Shown: piece by piece, positions 45,901-56,870 of the stretch
How the letters are laid out: every line of letters begins with the position of its first letter
Numbering within the stretch: the stretch's first letter is position 1
DNA from: Undaria pinnatifida
Lineage: Eukaryota > Sar > Phaeophyceae > Laminariales > Alariaceae
DNA: 64,000 bases
NCBI GenBank assembly: GCA_012845835.1
Contig: JABAKD010000022.1
Coordinates: 10,744,718 to 10,808,717, forward strand
Direction: 5' to 3'
Translations under genes and position numbers: made by a program
The notes under the pieces: generated by a model
The model's database searches: none
Told to the model about the DNA's origin: nothing
What the model saw: the letters and a program-made list of their open reading frames with translations, nothing else

Positions 45901-48900
45901 ATGATGTTGGCACTGCACGTAGTTCGGCTTAATGCGACGTACAGCTGACCATGGCAGAAGACGTCATCTCGAGGGTCGAGACCGACTTTAGACAAAAGTC
46001 TGACCTTGGCTTTTGTTGACGGTAACTGCGTAGCAAACGCGTAGGGGAACTTGTCTGCGATGGAATGTGATTCCTTTGGACCCGACCGACTTGAACTTCG
46101 AAAAGGATTCGCGGTATTTTGATGAGGGGAAAATCTGGAGCTATGACCTCAACGTCAACAATGCGTGGGGATGTGGCTCGCACAACGCCTTTTTTACCGT
46201 TAACGATGCCGGTGTCAAAGGTGACGTTGCGCATGAACATGACGACGCAGCCAACTTTGAGGCGCAGGTTGTGTGGAGGGACTCCAGGGACGTCGATAGC
46301 TTGTAAGAATTCAGGTGATGTAACTTCAGCTATGTCGTTCGGAGTGGACTTGATTATAGAATTTGAACTTGACAAAGATCGGGTGGTGTTCTGTAAGAGG
46401 TTTGAGCATGTGGTCGTTAATTTCGTCAATGCTGACATTTGTAGGAGCGAGTACGCCACGGTCAGCGAATAAGGTGGGGTTAGCGGTGAGTACGTCCGGG
46501 TACACAAAGTCGATAAGGTGTTGGAAGTCTGTAACTCCTTCAACCGTGCTTGTGGATGGGTGAGAGTCACTGGTTGCGGTGGTAGTGGTGTGCTGCAGGG
46601 GGATAACTTCTGATTTATCGGGGAGTGTGATGGGTGAAACTCTCCCTTCTCCGATGGCGCGGACGGTTTTGGAGTAAGATTCATCGAGGCGGGCTCGGAT
46701 GGATTGAGTGAGGCGGAACCTTTTGACATGCTTCCATAGATGAGATGAAATAAGAGCGGCGTCCACGACATCATCAGCTGTTCCAAAAGGGACGACTAGC
46801 CCGACTTGTCTCCAATCCCCGCTCATTAACAGGTCGCTCCGCCGAATGGTCTATTGCATTTTCGAAGATCTCTTAGGGTGAGGTCTAAAGCTTCCCGGGC
46901 AAGCTTATTGGCCATGGGTATTTAATCCCAGATAATGAGACTGGCGCTTGTGAGGACTTTGGCACGTTCTGATTCAGCTTTGACGATGCAAAAAGCGCCT
47001 TTCACGAGTTTGTCGCCGAAAGGGATTTCGAAGGCGGAGTGCGCAGTGACACCTCCTGGCAATAGCAACGCAGCAATGCCAGTAGACGCAGTGCAAAGCA
47101 CGAGTTTGCCTTTCGCCCAAATATCAGCTGCTAGTGAACACATTGTGAATGTTTTCCCTGAACCAGCGGGAGCGTCGATCATGAAATTTCCACCGTTTTG
47201 GTTTCCACTGAATTTGAAATTTTGTCAAAAACTGTTTTTGTTCGTTGTTGAGTTTCGGGATGAGCTCATCTGCTTCTTGACGCATGTCTTGAGGGTCGAA
47301 GGCAGCGATAAGTCTATCGTACACAGTGTCGATATGAACAACGGATGGGAGACCGACTGAACCCGTTGGCTTGCCGTGCTTGCTAAGCATGAGGTCTATG
47401 TGGCGCAAGGCTTGATCGGTAGCGGAAGAATTTGACATTCGCATGGAGTAGTCTGAGGTCGTGTCAATGGAGTGTGTGTCCCAAAGCGTTCTTGGGGGTG
47501 CATCGGCCATAATTAATGTAACTAAGAGCTGTCGTAGTTTTCGTGAGGTGGAAAAGGTGATAGCTTCTTGGAAAGCAAGGAGGTATACTTGAGCATGTTG
47601 GACTAGGCCTAGTTGACGCGCAGCTTCTTCATGGATGTCGTAGAGTATATCCTGCACTGTACGTATGTCATCCCAGCTGCATGCTGCAACATGGTGCAAT
47701 AGCAAGCGTAGATACCAGATATCGCCAGCATCAGGTTTAAGGAAGTTAATGCGCCAGACACATTTTGACAGTCGGGCGTAGACGTAGTTTCCATACAAAT
47801 CGGTGCGGTGCGAGTTGGAAGGTGGGTTGTGGTTGAGGCTTTCATTGTCGCTGCCGTGGTTGTCGGAGTCCTCGCTGTCGGTCTCGTGTACGTCGCTGGC
47901 CCTTCTCATGTGTGTGCGTTATTTAGGTTGAAAAGTGAATTGCTCAAAGTAATCAAGGAAGGTGAGTTCGTCGAATGGCGGGCCGGCAGGTCTGCTGAAG
48001 CATTTCATGAGGTCGGAGGTGGATTTGTTGGCTTTAGCTCTACGTTGTTCCTCGTTGTCTGCCTCGTCATGTACAACGATTTGCTCATTCTCGAGGTGGA
48101 CAAAGAGCAAATAACATTAAGAGTGCGTTGATGCATGTCGTAACCAAATATCCTCCACATTGCCTCGGAACTTGAAATGTAACGTATGCTTCTGTACGCT
48201 TCGATCTCGTTCCCGTCGAAAAGGATCTAAGCTTTCGCCATGCCTTTACCTTTAAAACAGTATTGTATAGATAGGCGACAACTGTTTTTGCAGTGACTAA
48301 GTCAACGCAGGTGTGACAGTCATATTTCATCAGCCATGGATTATAAGGGATAACGTATCGATTGTCGACGTCGGTTTCAACGTATTCGCCGTCACCATTC
48401 CGCTGCTTGATGGTAGCTTTGTCACCGTTATCGACGCGCCTGTATTCAGCTCTTCCGGTAGCCGTGTTTGTAGATAATGTGTCAGCAAATGGCTGTGGAA
48501 AGTGTTTCGAACAGAACTTTCGTTTAGTTTTGCTGCAAGTAGTCATGCAGGCTGCGTTAGGATTGAAGTCGTCACATTTCTGATGAATCATGTATTTTAC
48601 TACTTTTTCGCGAAGCTCACCATTGGCGATGTTTTCGTCAGGTAAGTTCGTCCAAATCCAGCTATTTACTTCGTGTCTAGCCTCAGGGCTCAATCCTTCG
48701 AATTTGATGACAATGTGACAGCGCACAAGACCTCTCTTCCGAAATTCAATGACGTTTAGGAAATATTGGGCTTTGCCGAATTATTGTGGGTAAGGTCATG
48801 CATTAAAGCTTTCAATTTTACTCTGAACACTCTATTGCAGAGATCCGGACGGTCAAGGGCGCATTGGCCAGAGAGCAAGTTATCTTGTATTTCAGGCCAG

Positions 48901-51900
48901 TTTCCATTGCATGCCATGGTGACCGATAAATGGGGTTTGCCTTTACGGGCGACGACACTCATGGCATCGTAGCTGTCTTTTTTTTCGGTTAGCAGGAGAT
49001 GCGTGAAAAGACGCCGGGAGGCGTTTACCTGTGGGTGCGTTACTAATGGCGTTGATAACGGCGCTATATGTTGTAATTCGTTTTTGGCACTGCGACGACC
49101 CAATGAAGGATAGTTTGTTTTCTTCTTGGCGCGAATAGATATCACGTGCGCACTCTTGGCTAACGGCAGACAATTTTTTGAAAACTTTCTCGCATATAAG
49201 GCGTTGCCGCGCATAAAAAAATATCTTAACATGTTTGTTACTTGTGAATAAAAGTGTTCGTGATTTCTTGAACGGAATCTCTCGGCTGCTGCCAGGACTC
49301 TAGCCGGATTCTCTGTTGGAAAAAGTAAGCTGTATTGAAGTGGTTCGTAAGCAGGGCTCCACAGTGGGACAAACCGAGGGCGGCGGCATAGGTTGTCCGG
49401 TCCGGCACGGGGGAAAGTGTACACAAAGATTTGTGCGCGCGTTTCGGGGTTGTCTTTGAAAATGAGCGCGGCGATTTCTTTGCCTGTTGGAGGTGGGGCG
49501 TCACCGATAACCGAACCATGTGTTTGTCTAGTAACTTGCGCAATCTCGATGCTAACATTATCTGCGGACACGTCGTTGTTGTTCAGATCTACTAATGTGG
49601 GTTTGTAGTGCCTTATCCATGATTTGTGGGTTGTGAGTGAAGCTGACAAAGTTGCGACGGTGTCCATGTTCAAACCGTTCATATATCGGGCCTGCTGCAT
49701 CATCTCGGCATCATAAATGTACATGCGAGCCTGGTTTACAAGTACGCTCGTTGTACTGTCCACGGAAGGCATCCAATATACAGTGGTAAGCTCGGCCATG
49801 AAGCTGCAGCATGCTAGGGTAGGCGGGATGTGTCCACGTGGGGGTCGGTGCAGCTCCGAGCATAGCTGAACTGAATTAAGCCGTTGTATTTACGCTGATT
49901 ACGTAAAAATCGTCTTCGAGTAGACATGAGTTCAATGCCAGGGGGTAAGTCTTGTAAAGGCTCAACAGCGTTGTCGCCATTAGAGCAACAATTGGTTGCC
50001 TCCTCTTTCCATTTCCACGCTCCGCGATGCCAACACTGCTTGTTGCGCTCGTGAAGCAAGCCGGTAGACGAAAAAATATATGTAAATGGCCAAGAGGCCG
50101 TCAAATCCCCGAAAGGAACCACGTCTAAGCGTTGAGGGACATTGTTAGCCATTATTGAAGCAAGTTGTTTTGAATAAAAAAGAAGTCAGTTGAAATATGA
50201 GATTCAACTCTCACGCAGTATCTCCGGCACACACCGAAGGCGAATAAGGAATCTCGGTAAAGTCCTAGACGCCGAAAGCAGCGACCTACTCAGAGAGCAG
50301 GTGCAGCGACAGAAGTAAAACCTCTATGGCACACGCCAAGACGATAAAAAAAACAGGTCGGTGTAGCCCGGGACGCGCAAATAACTGCGACCTACTCTCA
50401 GAGAGCAAGTGCAGCGACAGAACTAAAATCTCCACGGCACACGCCAAAGAGGGTACGTTGGGAATCTTTGCTCAGGCAAAGAGTAAACTTTTTTAAGGTG
50501 CAGGTAACCGCAAAGTCATGAGCACACGCCGAAAACCAAGACAACGACAGTAACAACCGTAGAGGTTTAGTCGGAATCGGCGTCGAAGAGGGCGCTGAGG
50601 TCCACGGCCGCACGCGTGTTGTCCAGCTTGTTCTGCTGGGCCTTGGCCAATGTGTCGACCGCCTGGAAGATACGGTCTTGATTGGCGTGAACGCTCGCCA
50701 GGTAGATTTTGCGCCCGTTCACCGCTCACTTGAAAGTGCAGCGTTTTCGCGTCGTGCGTGACGACCACGTCCTTGTCGGTGATTACGTTGTCCGGCGGGG
50801 TGTGCATGCAGTCGCAGCACTTTCTCCCGATCTGCATTAAATTGGTGCGTGTTGACAGCAACCTTCTGATCAGTATCCTTGTGTTCAGTAGTAACCTAAC
50901 GTTTAATACCGTAGCAATTTGCTGGCAGTAGTTATTTTCTTGGTACCTAAAGGGTTAAGCATTAACACAACTGCAGCGAATACCCTTCCGTGAAACCTGC
51001 TGCAGTTGTGTGGCAGAAGACTGATCCAATATCCTTCCGTAAAGCAGTAACCTACTATACTACAGCAGTATGCAGCAGGCGGATGCAGCTATCTACATGC
51101 TACTGGATCAGCCAGTATATTACACTGCTCACTGCTTACAATATAGATATATACTGCCGACCGTAGATAAAAGTACTGGATCAGTAGATTACTACTGCAA
51201 TATTCTACTGGTTCAGTAGACAAAATACTGTCAGTATACATACTACTGTGAAAATGCTCAAGCTTCTGAAGCTAGATATGCCGCATCAAAAGATAACCAC
51301 AGTAGGTTAGTATAAATACTGCCAGTAGTAGGCTAGTATAAATGCTGCCCGTAGTAGATAAATATAAATACTGCCCATTGATTACTACTGTACTGCTGTG
51401 CATATGTTGCGATCATCCCACATATATATTGATCTATCCTCACCGAAAGCAGTAGTACCGACTCTTCTACATCAAAGGTAGGCAGTGGGAGTAAACTCAC
51501 GTCTTTTTTCGCGGCGACGACCGCTACTGCAGGGACGGTGCTGTCGACCTTGGTGTCCCGGAGGCAGTTCCAGGTGTGGGGGTTAATCAACTCTGCACAA
51601 ACACAAATTGACCAGCACACAGAGTGTCGCAGGACGCGCAGCAGCAGCAAAGCAAGTGTCGCGGTATGTACAATCAGCACCAAAAGAAATGATCGGTGTA
51701 CTTGGATGTTATTTAAGTTATTAATCCACTCTGCACGAACACAAATTGACCAGCACACAGAGTGTCGCAGGACGCACAGCAGCTGCTGCAAAGCAAGTGT
51801 CGCGGTGTGTACAATCAGCACCAAAAGAAATGATCGGTGTACTTGGATGTTATTTTAGTCACAAAGCGTATCACTTACCCAAGTTACAATATTCCGAATT

Positions 51901-54900
51901 TTTGAAACAAAATGCAAATTAAATTATGTTTGATGAAAATAAATCGAAAAGTTCCTCGTTAATCTGGGCCCTTATCGTGCTCGTGATCATATACCACGCT
52001 TTGCATGAATATAAGCACCCTATATAAAAAAAAATTAACCGAAAAGGTTGCTTGTATTTCTGGACAGAGTGGTATATAACTGATTGATAGATGCCCTGGT
52101 ACACAACATCAACACATGAGAATCGAGACATAAATATAAGCACCCTATTTACATTAAATTTTACCGACAAGAATGCGTAAATTTCTGGACAGTGGTATAG
52201 AACAGATTGATGGACACACAACAGCAAGACATGAAATTCGAGGCAAAAAAACAACAACAATCAACATCAACAGCAGCGTCATGCAAAAGAGCAGCAACAG
52301 AGCAGCAGCAATGGCGTAAATGCAGCAGCAGTATCATAGCGCCAAACCGGGAATGTTCGGGGGTCAGACTTTTAGTGCGTTCACATTGCAGCAGCATTGT
52401 GCAGAAAAAAGATTGATAGATACCTGAAACCACACAAAATGAAAACAAAACAAAACAGAAACCAAGTCAACAGAAAAAACGGATGAAGAACACGCGGCGT
52501 CAAAAACACTGGTGATAAAACAAACACAACACAGGGAAAAGCATGACACAGGCGCAACAGCAGCAGCAGCAAGTACTCAGCGCGCAAAACGCAAACGGAG
52601 ACACAACTGCGCAATCACCGCCGGGGCCAGCCTGCAAGCGAAAGGCACACAGCAGCAGAAGTAGCAGTATCACAGCGCAAATGCAGCATACACCAATGAG
52701 TCCATAAATATAAGCACCCTATTTTTAAATTTACCAAAACGATTGCTTATACCTCGTATTTCTGGATAGAGTGAAAACAGATTGATAGATACTCGAACAC
52801 AACAGGGAGACATTCAAATCGAGGCAACAAAACAACAGCAATCAACACCAACAGGAGCGTCATGCAACAGAGCAGCAGCAATGGCAGTAGCTGCACTATC
52901 ATAGCGCCAAACCGGGACTGTTCGGGGGTCAAAATTTTGTGCGGTCACATTGCAGCAGCATTGCAGTAGCAGTGTGCAGAGAACAGATTGATAGAGACCT
53001 CGAGCTGGATACCTGGTCCCTGGTACCCCCCCAAAAAACATGAAAAAAAAAACAGAAACCTAGTCAATAAAAAAAAACGGATACGAAACACGCCGCGTAA
53101 AAAATACAGATGACAAAACAGACTCAACACACGGAGACAGATGCATGACACGGGCGCAACAGCAGCAGCAAGCACTGAGCGTGACAAACGAAAACAGAGA
53201 CGCAACTGCGCACGACCGCCGGGGCCAGTCTGCAGCGAAAGACAGACAGTAGAAGCAGCATCATAGCGCCAAACCGGGATTGTTCGGGGGCCCAAATTTA
53301 CTGCGGTCACATTTCAGCAGCAGTGTGCAGAAACAGATTGATATGTACCAGGTACCACACAAGGAAAAAAAATGAAAACCAAGTCAACAAAAAAAACGTG
53401 TACAAAACACGCGGCGTTAACATGCTGGTGATAAAACAGACAGAACACACGGAGATGCATGACACTGGCGCAACAACAAACAGCAGGAGCAGCAAACACT
53501 CAGCGCGCAAAACGCAAACAGGGAAACAACGGCGACTCACCGCCGGGGCCGGTCTGCAGCGAAAGGCAGACGTGTAAAACACGCGGCGTCAGAGATCCTG
53601 GTGATAAACCAGACGCAACGCACGGAGATGATGATGCATGACACAGGCGCAACAACAGCAGCAGCAAGCACTTAGCGCGCAAAACGCAGATAGGGGCACA
53701 ACCGCACACTCACCGCCGGGGCCAGTCTGCAGCGAAAGGCAGACGGTGTTGGCCTTGATGGCCCTGAAGCAGAAGACGCAGTTCTTGTCGCCGGGTAAAA
53801 TCACCCCTCCACCCCCACACACACCAGAAGAGCAGCTCCCGAATATCTGCAGCCTGTCGCTTCTTTTGTTGATCTTAGTCACCTTGTCAATATGTTGATC
53901 ACAGCGGTTGCACCGCTGTTCAGGGGACACCTTGACCCGTTGGGCCGGCTGGTCGTCCCGGTTACCAGACCACCCGTTGGCGAATGAAGGCGCCGGGGTT
54001 CCGCTTGAAACCGCAGTCGATCCTGCGGAAAGTCCAGGCTCCGGCTGCTTACGTTTGTGCGTCGGGGGCGTCAGCACCAGAGAGGGTGGAGTTGCCTCCT
54101 CTCCGGTGCTGACGCCCCCGACGCACAAACGTAAGGAGCCGGAGCGTGGACCTTCCGCAGTAGCTTGAGCGATTGCAGCAAAGCCACCAGCAACAGCACT
54201 AGCACCAGCAGCAGCAGCAGTAGTAGAGGAAGCACCGCCAGTAGCACCACTGCCACCATTGTTGCTGCTCTTGCGCGTGTTCATTGTCCCAGAGGAGAGC
54301 AGAGAGAGGGTGCCTCGCAGATGGACCAATGGTTGAAGGATGTGAGCTCTGCGTGGTGCTGGTGGTACGTTGGTCGTCAAACGTCTGACATCTACATACA
54401 TGAAGAGCAACGGATGGCTACGTACGACAGATTTTCAACGTAATCACCACCAATAGCAGTGAAATAAAAAAACATAGCTGACGTTTTGACGTTCTGGGAC
54501 AGCCGTTCGAATGGCCCAGCAGCTGTGGAAGCGGTTTGAGGGGTCCAGCAGCAGGTGCAGCTTTGGAAGTCTGTACATCCCAAAAGCCCCAAAACGAAAG
54601 TTTAACGACCGACCGCGACCGAGATAAGCGTAATTACGTTTGTAACTATTTGAGACATGAAAAACAAAAAAAAATCGCGATTTTGGGCGTTTAGAGCCAA
54701 GTTACTCGCACCTGGAGTTTTGAACGCGTGTCGGAAGTCGCGATATTTTCGCGACCTGTGGTCCGCAGAACACAAACAAATGCGAAAAATCGCACAGGGC
54801 AAATTTACCCCACCGCGATATTTAGTGTTCATTTTGTTGCGCAGACCCGCAATTATTGATTGGGAGACACAATTGGACACGCACATCCCCAGACGCGGCC

Positions 54901-56675
54901 TGCTTCTCGACATCGTCATCCGATCATCACCGCGCCAAAATGGACAACAACAGCAGCGATGGCCGCGGGGACGGGGTTGAATGCACAGGGCAGGCCCGTT
55001 CTCCCGTGGCCGGGGACGGGCGGATGCCCAGGATGCTCGAATCCAGCAGCACCAGCGCAACATCCAGTGATGCTCCGGCTGGGTTGCTTTGTGACGGAGT
55101 TGCCCCAAACGTGTGCCCCCAACTCGGCACGCCCTTCACCCTACCCGGCAACAAGCGGGTAGCGATTGGCGCGCCGGACGCACCGTGGGGAAGAGGCAAC
55201 ACTTGGCAGCCGGTTCATTTCAGTGCCATCGCTGACGCCATGGGTTCTGGTCTGGGCTCTACCCACGGCAATATCTTAAGTTGTTTAAGAAATCTAAACT
55301 GCAAAGCACTGCTGCTGCTGCTGCTGCTGTAGACTGACTACATGTCGTACGAGTAGCGATATACCGAATCCCGCCAGCAGCACATAGGCGCTTCATGCGA
55401 CTTGCGGCCTGGCAAGCCGGTGCTCATGAAGTCAGGCGGGCTTCGGGACTATGGCCTCGGGTGGCGACTTCGTATCTAGAGTGCACAAACAAGTGTTGTG
55501 GCGCACCTGTGTTCTGAAAGATTCCTACCTTTGGTCGAGAAAACCAAAACCGCTTACTAATTTCAAGTAGTTTACAGTTTTTTTCAAGTATCGTACTCGT
55601 AATCCTTACACTATTTCCAAGTAGTTTGCGGTCTTTCCAAACTAGCGCACTGGATATCCGCACACTAATCCCACGTAGTTTGCCGTCTTCCTTTAAAGCA
55701 GCGCACTGATAATTCGCAGACGAATTCCGAGTAGTTTGCCGTCTTCTTTGAAAGCAGCGCAATGATTATCCGCACATTCAAGTTTTACATCCCACGTGCT
55801 TGTGGGCAAAAAGGCGATTTTGAGTTTTACATCGGGCGATTCGCGAAATCGCAAATCGCGATATTGATTTTGAGTTGAAGATGCGAAAACAAGCAGAATA
55901 TTATCGAAGTATGAGAAAATATGGGTTTTGTACGTACGTAAGAAGTTTGACCAATCAGATCAATGCGGTAATTCATAGTCGTATAAGCGATAGCATTGGG
56001 CACACCTGGCCCAGCTGTGTAGGCGACGACCTGCACACGGAGCGCGTAGGGGAGCAGAGTCAGAGCTTACAGGTCCAAGGTGTGATACAGACTAGTTCAA
56101 GTACAAACGCTCCTTATTATAGTCTACGAGTAGTAGTTTTAAACTAGTTTTATGTCTCGACGAGTACGTATACATCGATGGGCGACTCGTTGTTCAAACC
56201 GAGGTTCAAACTGCAAAATTGTACGTACAACTCTGTGCGTCAAGCCACCAAGCGAAGCAACTCGAATAAATTTACGTACGCATGTAAGCGTGCTTCACGG
56301 TTATCACACACGTCACTGCTTCAATGTCATACTCGGTAAGTGATGGTATGTCATCCACGAAACTCAACGATGGACGCACGCTGGAATGCTACATTGTAAG
56401 CTATCTGCCAGATCGTCTGCTGCTGCTGCTCCTGATACGCTTGGAACCAGTTTGCTGCTACCGCATATTGAGCAAAAGGTCTTTTACCTCTCGGATTCCA
56501 TACCCATATGCACAAGGTCACTAAACCAAGCCCATCTCACACAGACAACAGACATGAAGAGCGCACGCACCTGCTGCGCCTGGCGCTGCGCCGCCTCCGG
56601 GTCCCTAGCCCCAGCCCCGCCCGACGACCATCCTGCTGGCAAAGCGTCTGCTGGAAGTTCTCCCACAGACTCCAT
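42947..56675 (-). CDS. PDCD5: PDCD5 / TFAR19-family protein, four exons, 133 residues
   Basis: Small DNA-binding-like helical protein of eukaryotes and archaea, linked in animals to apoptosis and chaperonin (TRiC/CCT) interaction. Exons, 5' to 3': 56571-56675, 44731-44812, 44098-44213, 42947-43045; all introns are GT-AG, phases 0, 1, 0. Exon 1 gives a Gly/Ala-rich N-terminus starting MESVGELPADALPAGW, as in algal homologues. Exon 2 has EQRKQILDQIMTAEARVRLG. Exon 3 starts at the family signature MVKPDKARRVED and continues through AGKVTEDHFIQMLGQ. Exon 4 has KKTKVTIKRK and an acidic Asp-rich C-terminus ending in TAG. Length matches the family (about 120-135). The assignment of exons 2-4 is firm. 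Exon 1 is 11.8 kb upstream, but its phase, donor and composition fit well. Confidence 0.9.
44220..44730. other. PDCD5 intron 2, no feature recognised
   Basis: The intron runs from donor 44,730 to acceptor 44,214. Open frames on the opposite strand are shadows or chance. Confidence 0.5.
45338..45740 (-). pseudogene. OTU-like cysteine protease domain of the Helitron
   Basis: Reading minus: NIVDEVGDGACLSRTIARRV carries the OTU catalytic Asp-Gly-x-Cys-Leu box. Next come FGNPELQPQVRSEIVSHIAQ and, later, IEIAAAIRLYNIAIKI, which match the conserved second half of OTU domains. A stop precedes the box (near 45,755), and the C-terminal His segment is not visible before the stop at 45,338, so the domain is truncated. 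Its role in Helitrons is unproven; deubiquitinase-like processing or counter-defence has been suggested for related elements. Confidence 0.7.
45929..47909 (-). pseudogene. Helitron PIF1-type helicase, broken
   Basis: Three overlapping minus frames together cover the domain. 47,124-47,909 has the upstream helical region (DIWYLRLLLHHVAACSWDDI, EAARQLGL). 46,922-47,182 has Walker A (APAGSGKT) and TASTGIAALLLPGG. 46,326-46,826 has the GDWRQVGLVVP motif and a later helicase region. 45,929 onward has DVPGVPPHNLRLKVGCVVMF and GIVNGKKG, with GQLYVALSR on another frame near 45,950. The Walker B position reads WD followed by TAA where Glu is expected. At least four frameshifts or stops show it is inactive. 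Confidence 0.85.
48085..49799 (-). pseudogene. Helitron-like N domain plus Rep (HUH) region, broken
   Basis: The frame 48,756-49,799 gives RPRFVPLWSPAYEPLQYSLL-type sequence, DSYDAMSVVARKGKPHLSVT, MACNGNWPEIQDNLLSGQ and RVFRVKLKALMHDL, all characteristic of the Helitron N domain. The stretch 48,990-49,190 must be read in another frame (LPASFHASP). The Rep part (48,085-48,735) has RGLVRCHIVIKF, VVKYMIHQKC, NRYVIPYNPWLMKYDCH and AYLYNTVLK. The first His of the HUH motif is Arg, and the second Tyr of the Y2 motif is Thr, so cleavage and joining should be abolished. Confidence 0.85.
49814..50152 (-). pseudogene. N-terminal zinc-finger-like segment of the Helitron protein
   Basis: Encodes CWHRGAWKWKEEA, NCCSNGDNAVEPLQDLP and RRRFLRNQRKYNGLIQFSYA, matching the usual N-terminal order (CxxCGA..W, CC..G.., F...RxYN). 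The second Cys of the first knuckle is Arg. The frame ends at 49,814, and the next domain is in another frame. Confidence 0.6.
50284..50450. repeat. direct repeat of about 57 bp
   Basis: GCGACCTACTC..AGAGAGCA(G/A)GTGCAGCGACAGAA.TAAAA, then CACGCCAA, occurs at 50,280-50,338 and 50,387-50,448, beside the Helitron 5' side. Confidence 0.8.
50567..50840 (-). pseudogene. unrecognised coding fragment with a frameshift
   Basis: After an acceptor (TTTAATGCAG) the minus strand reads IGRKCCDCMHTPPDNVITDK, then DVVVTHDAKTLHFQVSG. One base out of frame, it continues VNGRKIYLASVHANQDRIFQ, AVDTLAKAQQNKLDN and a terminal ALFDADSD before TAA at 50,567-50,569. Composition is clearly protein-like on both sides of a single-base slip, so this is either a decayed gene or an assembly error. 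I do not recognise the family. It could be a captured gene piece beside the Helitron, or a 3' exon of the Cys-rich gene at 53.7-54.3 kb (both minus strand, both CxxC-containing). Confidence 0.45.
50985..51420. repeat. CAGTAGTA/TACTGC-rich cryptic satellite
   Basis: Loose repeats of CTACTG/CAGTAGTA with a clearer ~29-bp tandem block at 51,308-51,370 (AGTATAAATACTGCC.GTAGTAG). Confidence 0.6.
51581..51856. repeat. tandem duplication, 138-bp period
   Basis: Copies 51,581-51,718 and 51,719-51,856 are about 95% identical across TTAATC.ACTCTGCAC.AACA through GTGTACTTGGATGTTATTT. The main difference is in a CAG run. Confidence 0.95.
52195..53745 (-). repeat. irregular tandem array containing copies of an exon-donor junction
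   Basis: Four blocks share, on the minus strand, TCTGCCTTTCGCTGCAGAC, TGGCCCCGGCG|GTGAGT, a CTG-rich stretch, GCATGACA/TGTCATGC and a conserved block whose plus strand reads GCGCCAAACCGGGA.TGTTCG. Junction copies lie at 53,715-53,745, 53,540-53,575, 53,215-53,250 and 52,617-52,655. All blocks also carry CAGATTGATAGA-type sequence on the plus strand. Confidence 0.8.
53714..54284 (-). CDS. hypothetical Cys-rich protein, first exon, with an internal palindrome
   Basis: From an ATG at 54,284 the minus frame stays open for 190 codons to a donor (GTGAGT). The N-terminal third is Ser/Gly/Ala-rich. A middle segment of CVGGVST..., TPPTHKRK is encoded by the two arms of a large palindrome. A C-terminal third follows with a CNRC...C...C...CVFC series that could bind zinc. 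The exon end is tandemly repeated downstream. I recognise no family. It is nested in PDCD5 intron 1 on the same strand; downstream exons are uncertain, perhaps including 50,567-50,840. Confidence 0.42.
54023..54160. repeat. 63-bp-arm palindrome with a 12-nt loop
   Basis: Left arm 54,023-54,085 and right arm 54,098-54,160 are reverse complements at 59 of 63 positions. The palindrome lies inside the candidate coding exon, and both strands are open across it. Confidence 0.95.
54940..55332 (+). CDS. hypothetical open reading frame
   Basis: The frame from ATG 54,940 gives a Ser/Gly/Asp-rich start, a middle with CDGVAPNVCPQLGTPFTLPG and GAPDAPWGRGNTWQPVHFSA, and an end in a poly-Leu run from a (CTG)n tract just before TAG. 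The poly-Leu tail suggests the frame passes into simple repeat. It lies in PDCD5 intron 1 on the opposite strand. No family was recognised. Confidence 0.25.
   Translation: MDNNSSDGRGDGVECTGQARSPVAGDGRMPRMLESSSTSATSSDAPAGLLCDGVAPNVCPQLGTPFTLPGNKRVAIGAPDAPWGRGNTWQPVHFSAIADAMGSGLGSTHGNILSCLRNLNCKALLLLLLL
55333..56570. other. 5' part of PDCD5 intron 1, diverged tandem repeats
   Basis: Four diverged ~60-bp units (GTAGTTT(A/G)C(A/C)GTC/TT.TTT, GCGCACTG.ATATCCGCACA) lie at about 55,560-55,780. No gene was recognised. Confidence 0.5.
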
Positions 56676-56870
56676 TTTTCACCTACCGACTAAATCAACC
56701 TTCAGATCCGACCACGAATCCTAAAGTCCTGCCCTCGGCCAAGAAGTATCTCACGAGGAAGGTATCAAACGCTCCGCCCGCAACACCTGTCGCAAAGGTA
56801 GTATCTGTACGTACGAGTAGGTAGTGTGCCCTCCTTGAAGTGGAGAAGTGTAAAGTGTAAACTGTACCAC

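Larger units (their letters stand above)
45338..50152 (-). mobile_element. degenerate Helitron (zinc-finger / Rep / helicase / OTU)
   Basis: In order on the minus strand: an N-terminal Cys/Trp-rich segment (49,814-50,152), a Helitron-like N domain and Rep (48,085-49,799), a PIF1-type helicase (45,929-47,909) and an OTU-type Cys-protease segment (45,338-45,740). Each is broken by frameshifts or stops, but the order is intact. Termini (5' TC, 3' hairpin plus CTRR) were not identified, so these bounds are the coding remnants only. The element lies in PDCD5 intron 1, in the same orientation as the gene. It is presumably a rolling-circle transposon that is no longer autonomous. Confidence 0.88.

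Noticed and set aside
52195-53745. CRISPR-like array
   Set aside because: Repeats are long, irregularly spaced and diverged, in a eukaryotic intron-like setting, and no cas gene is present.
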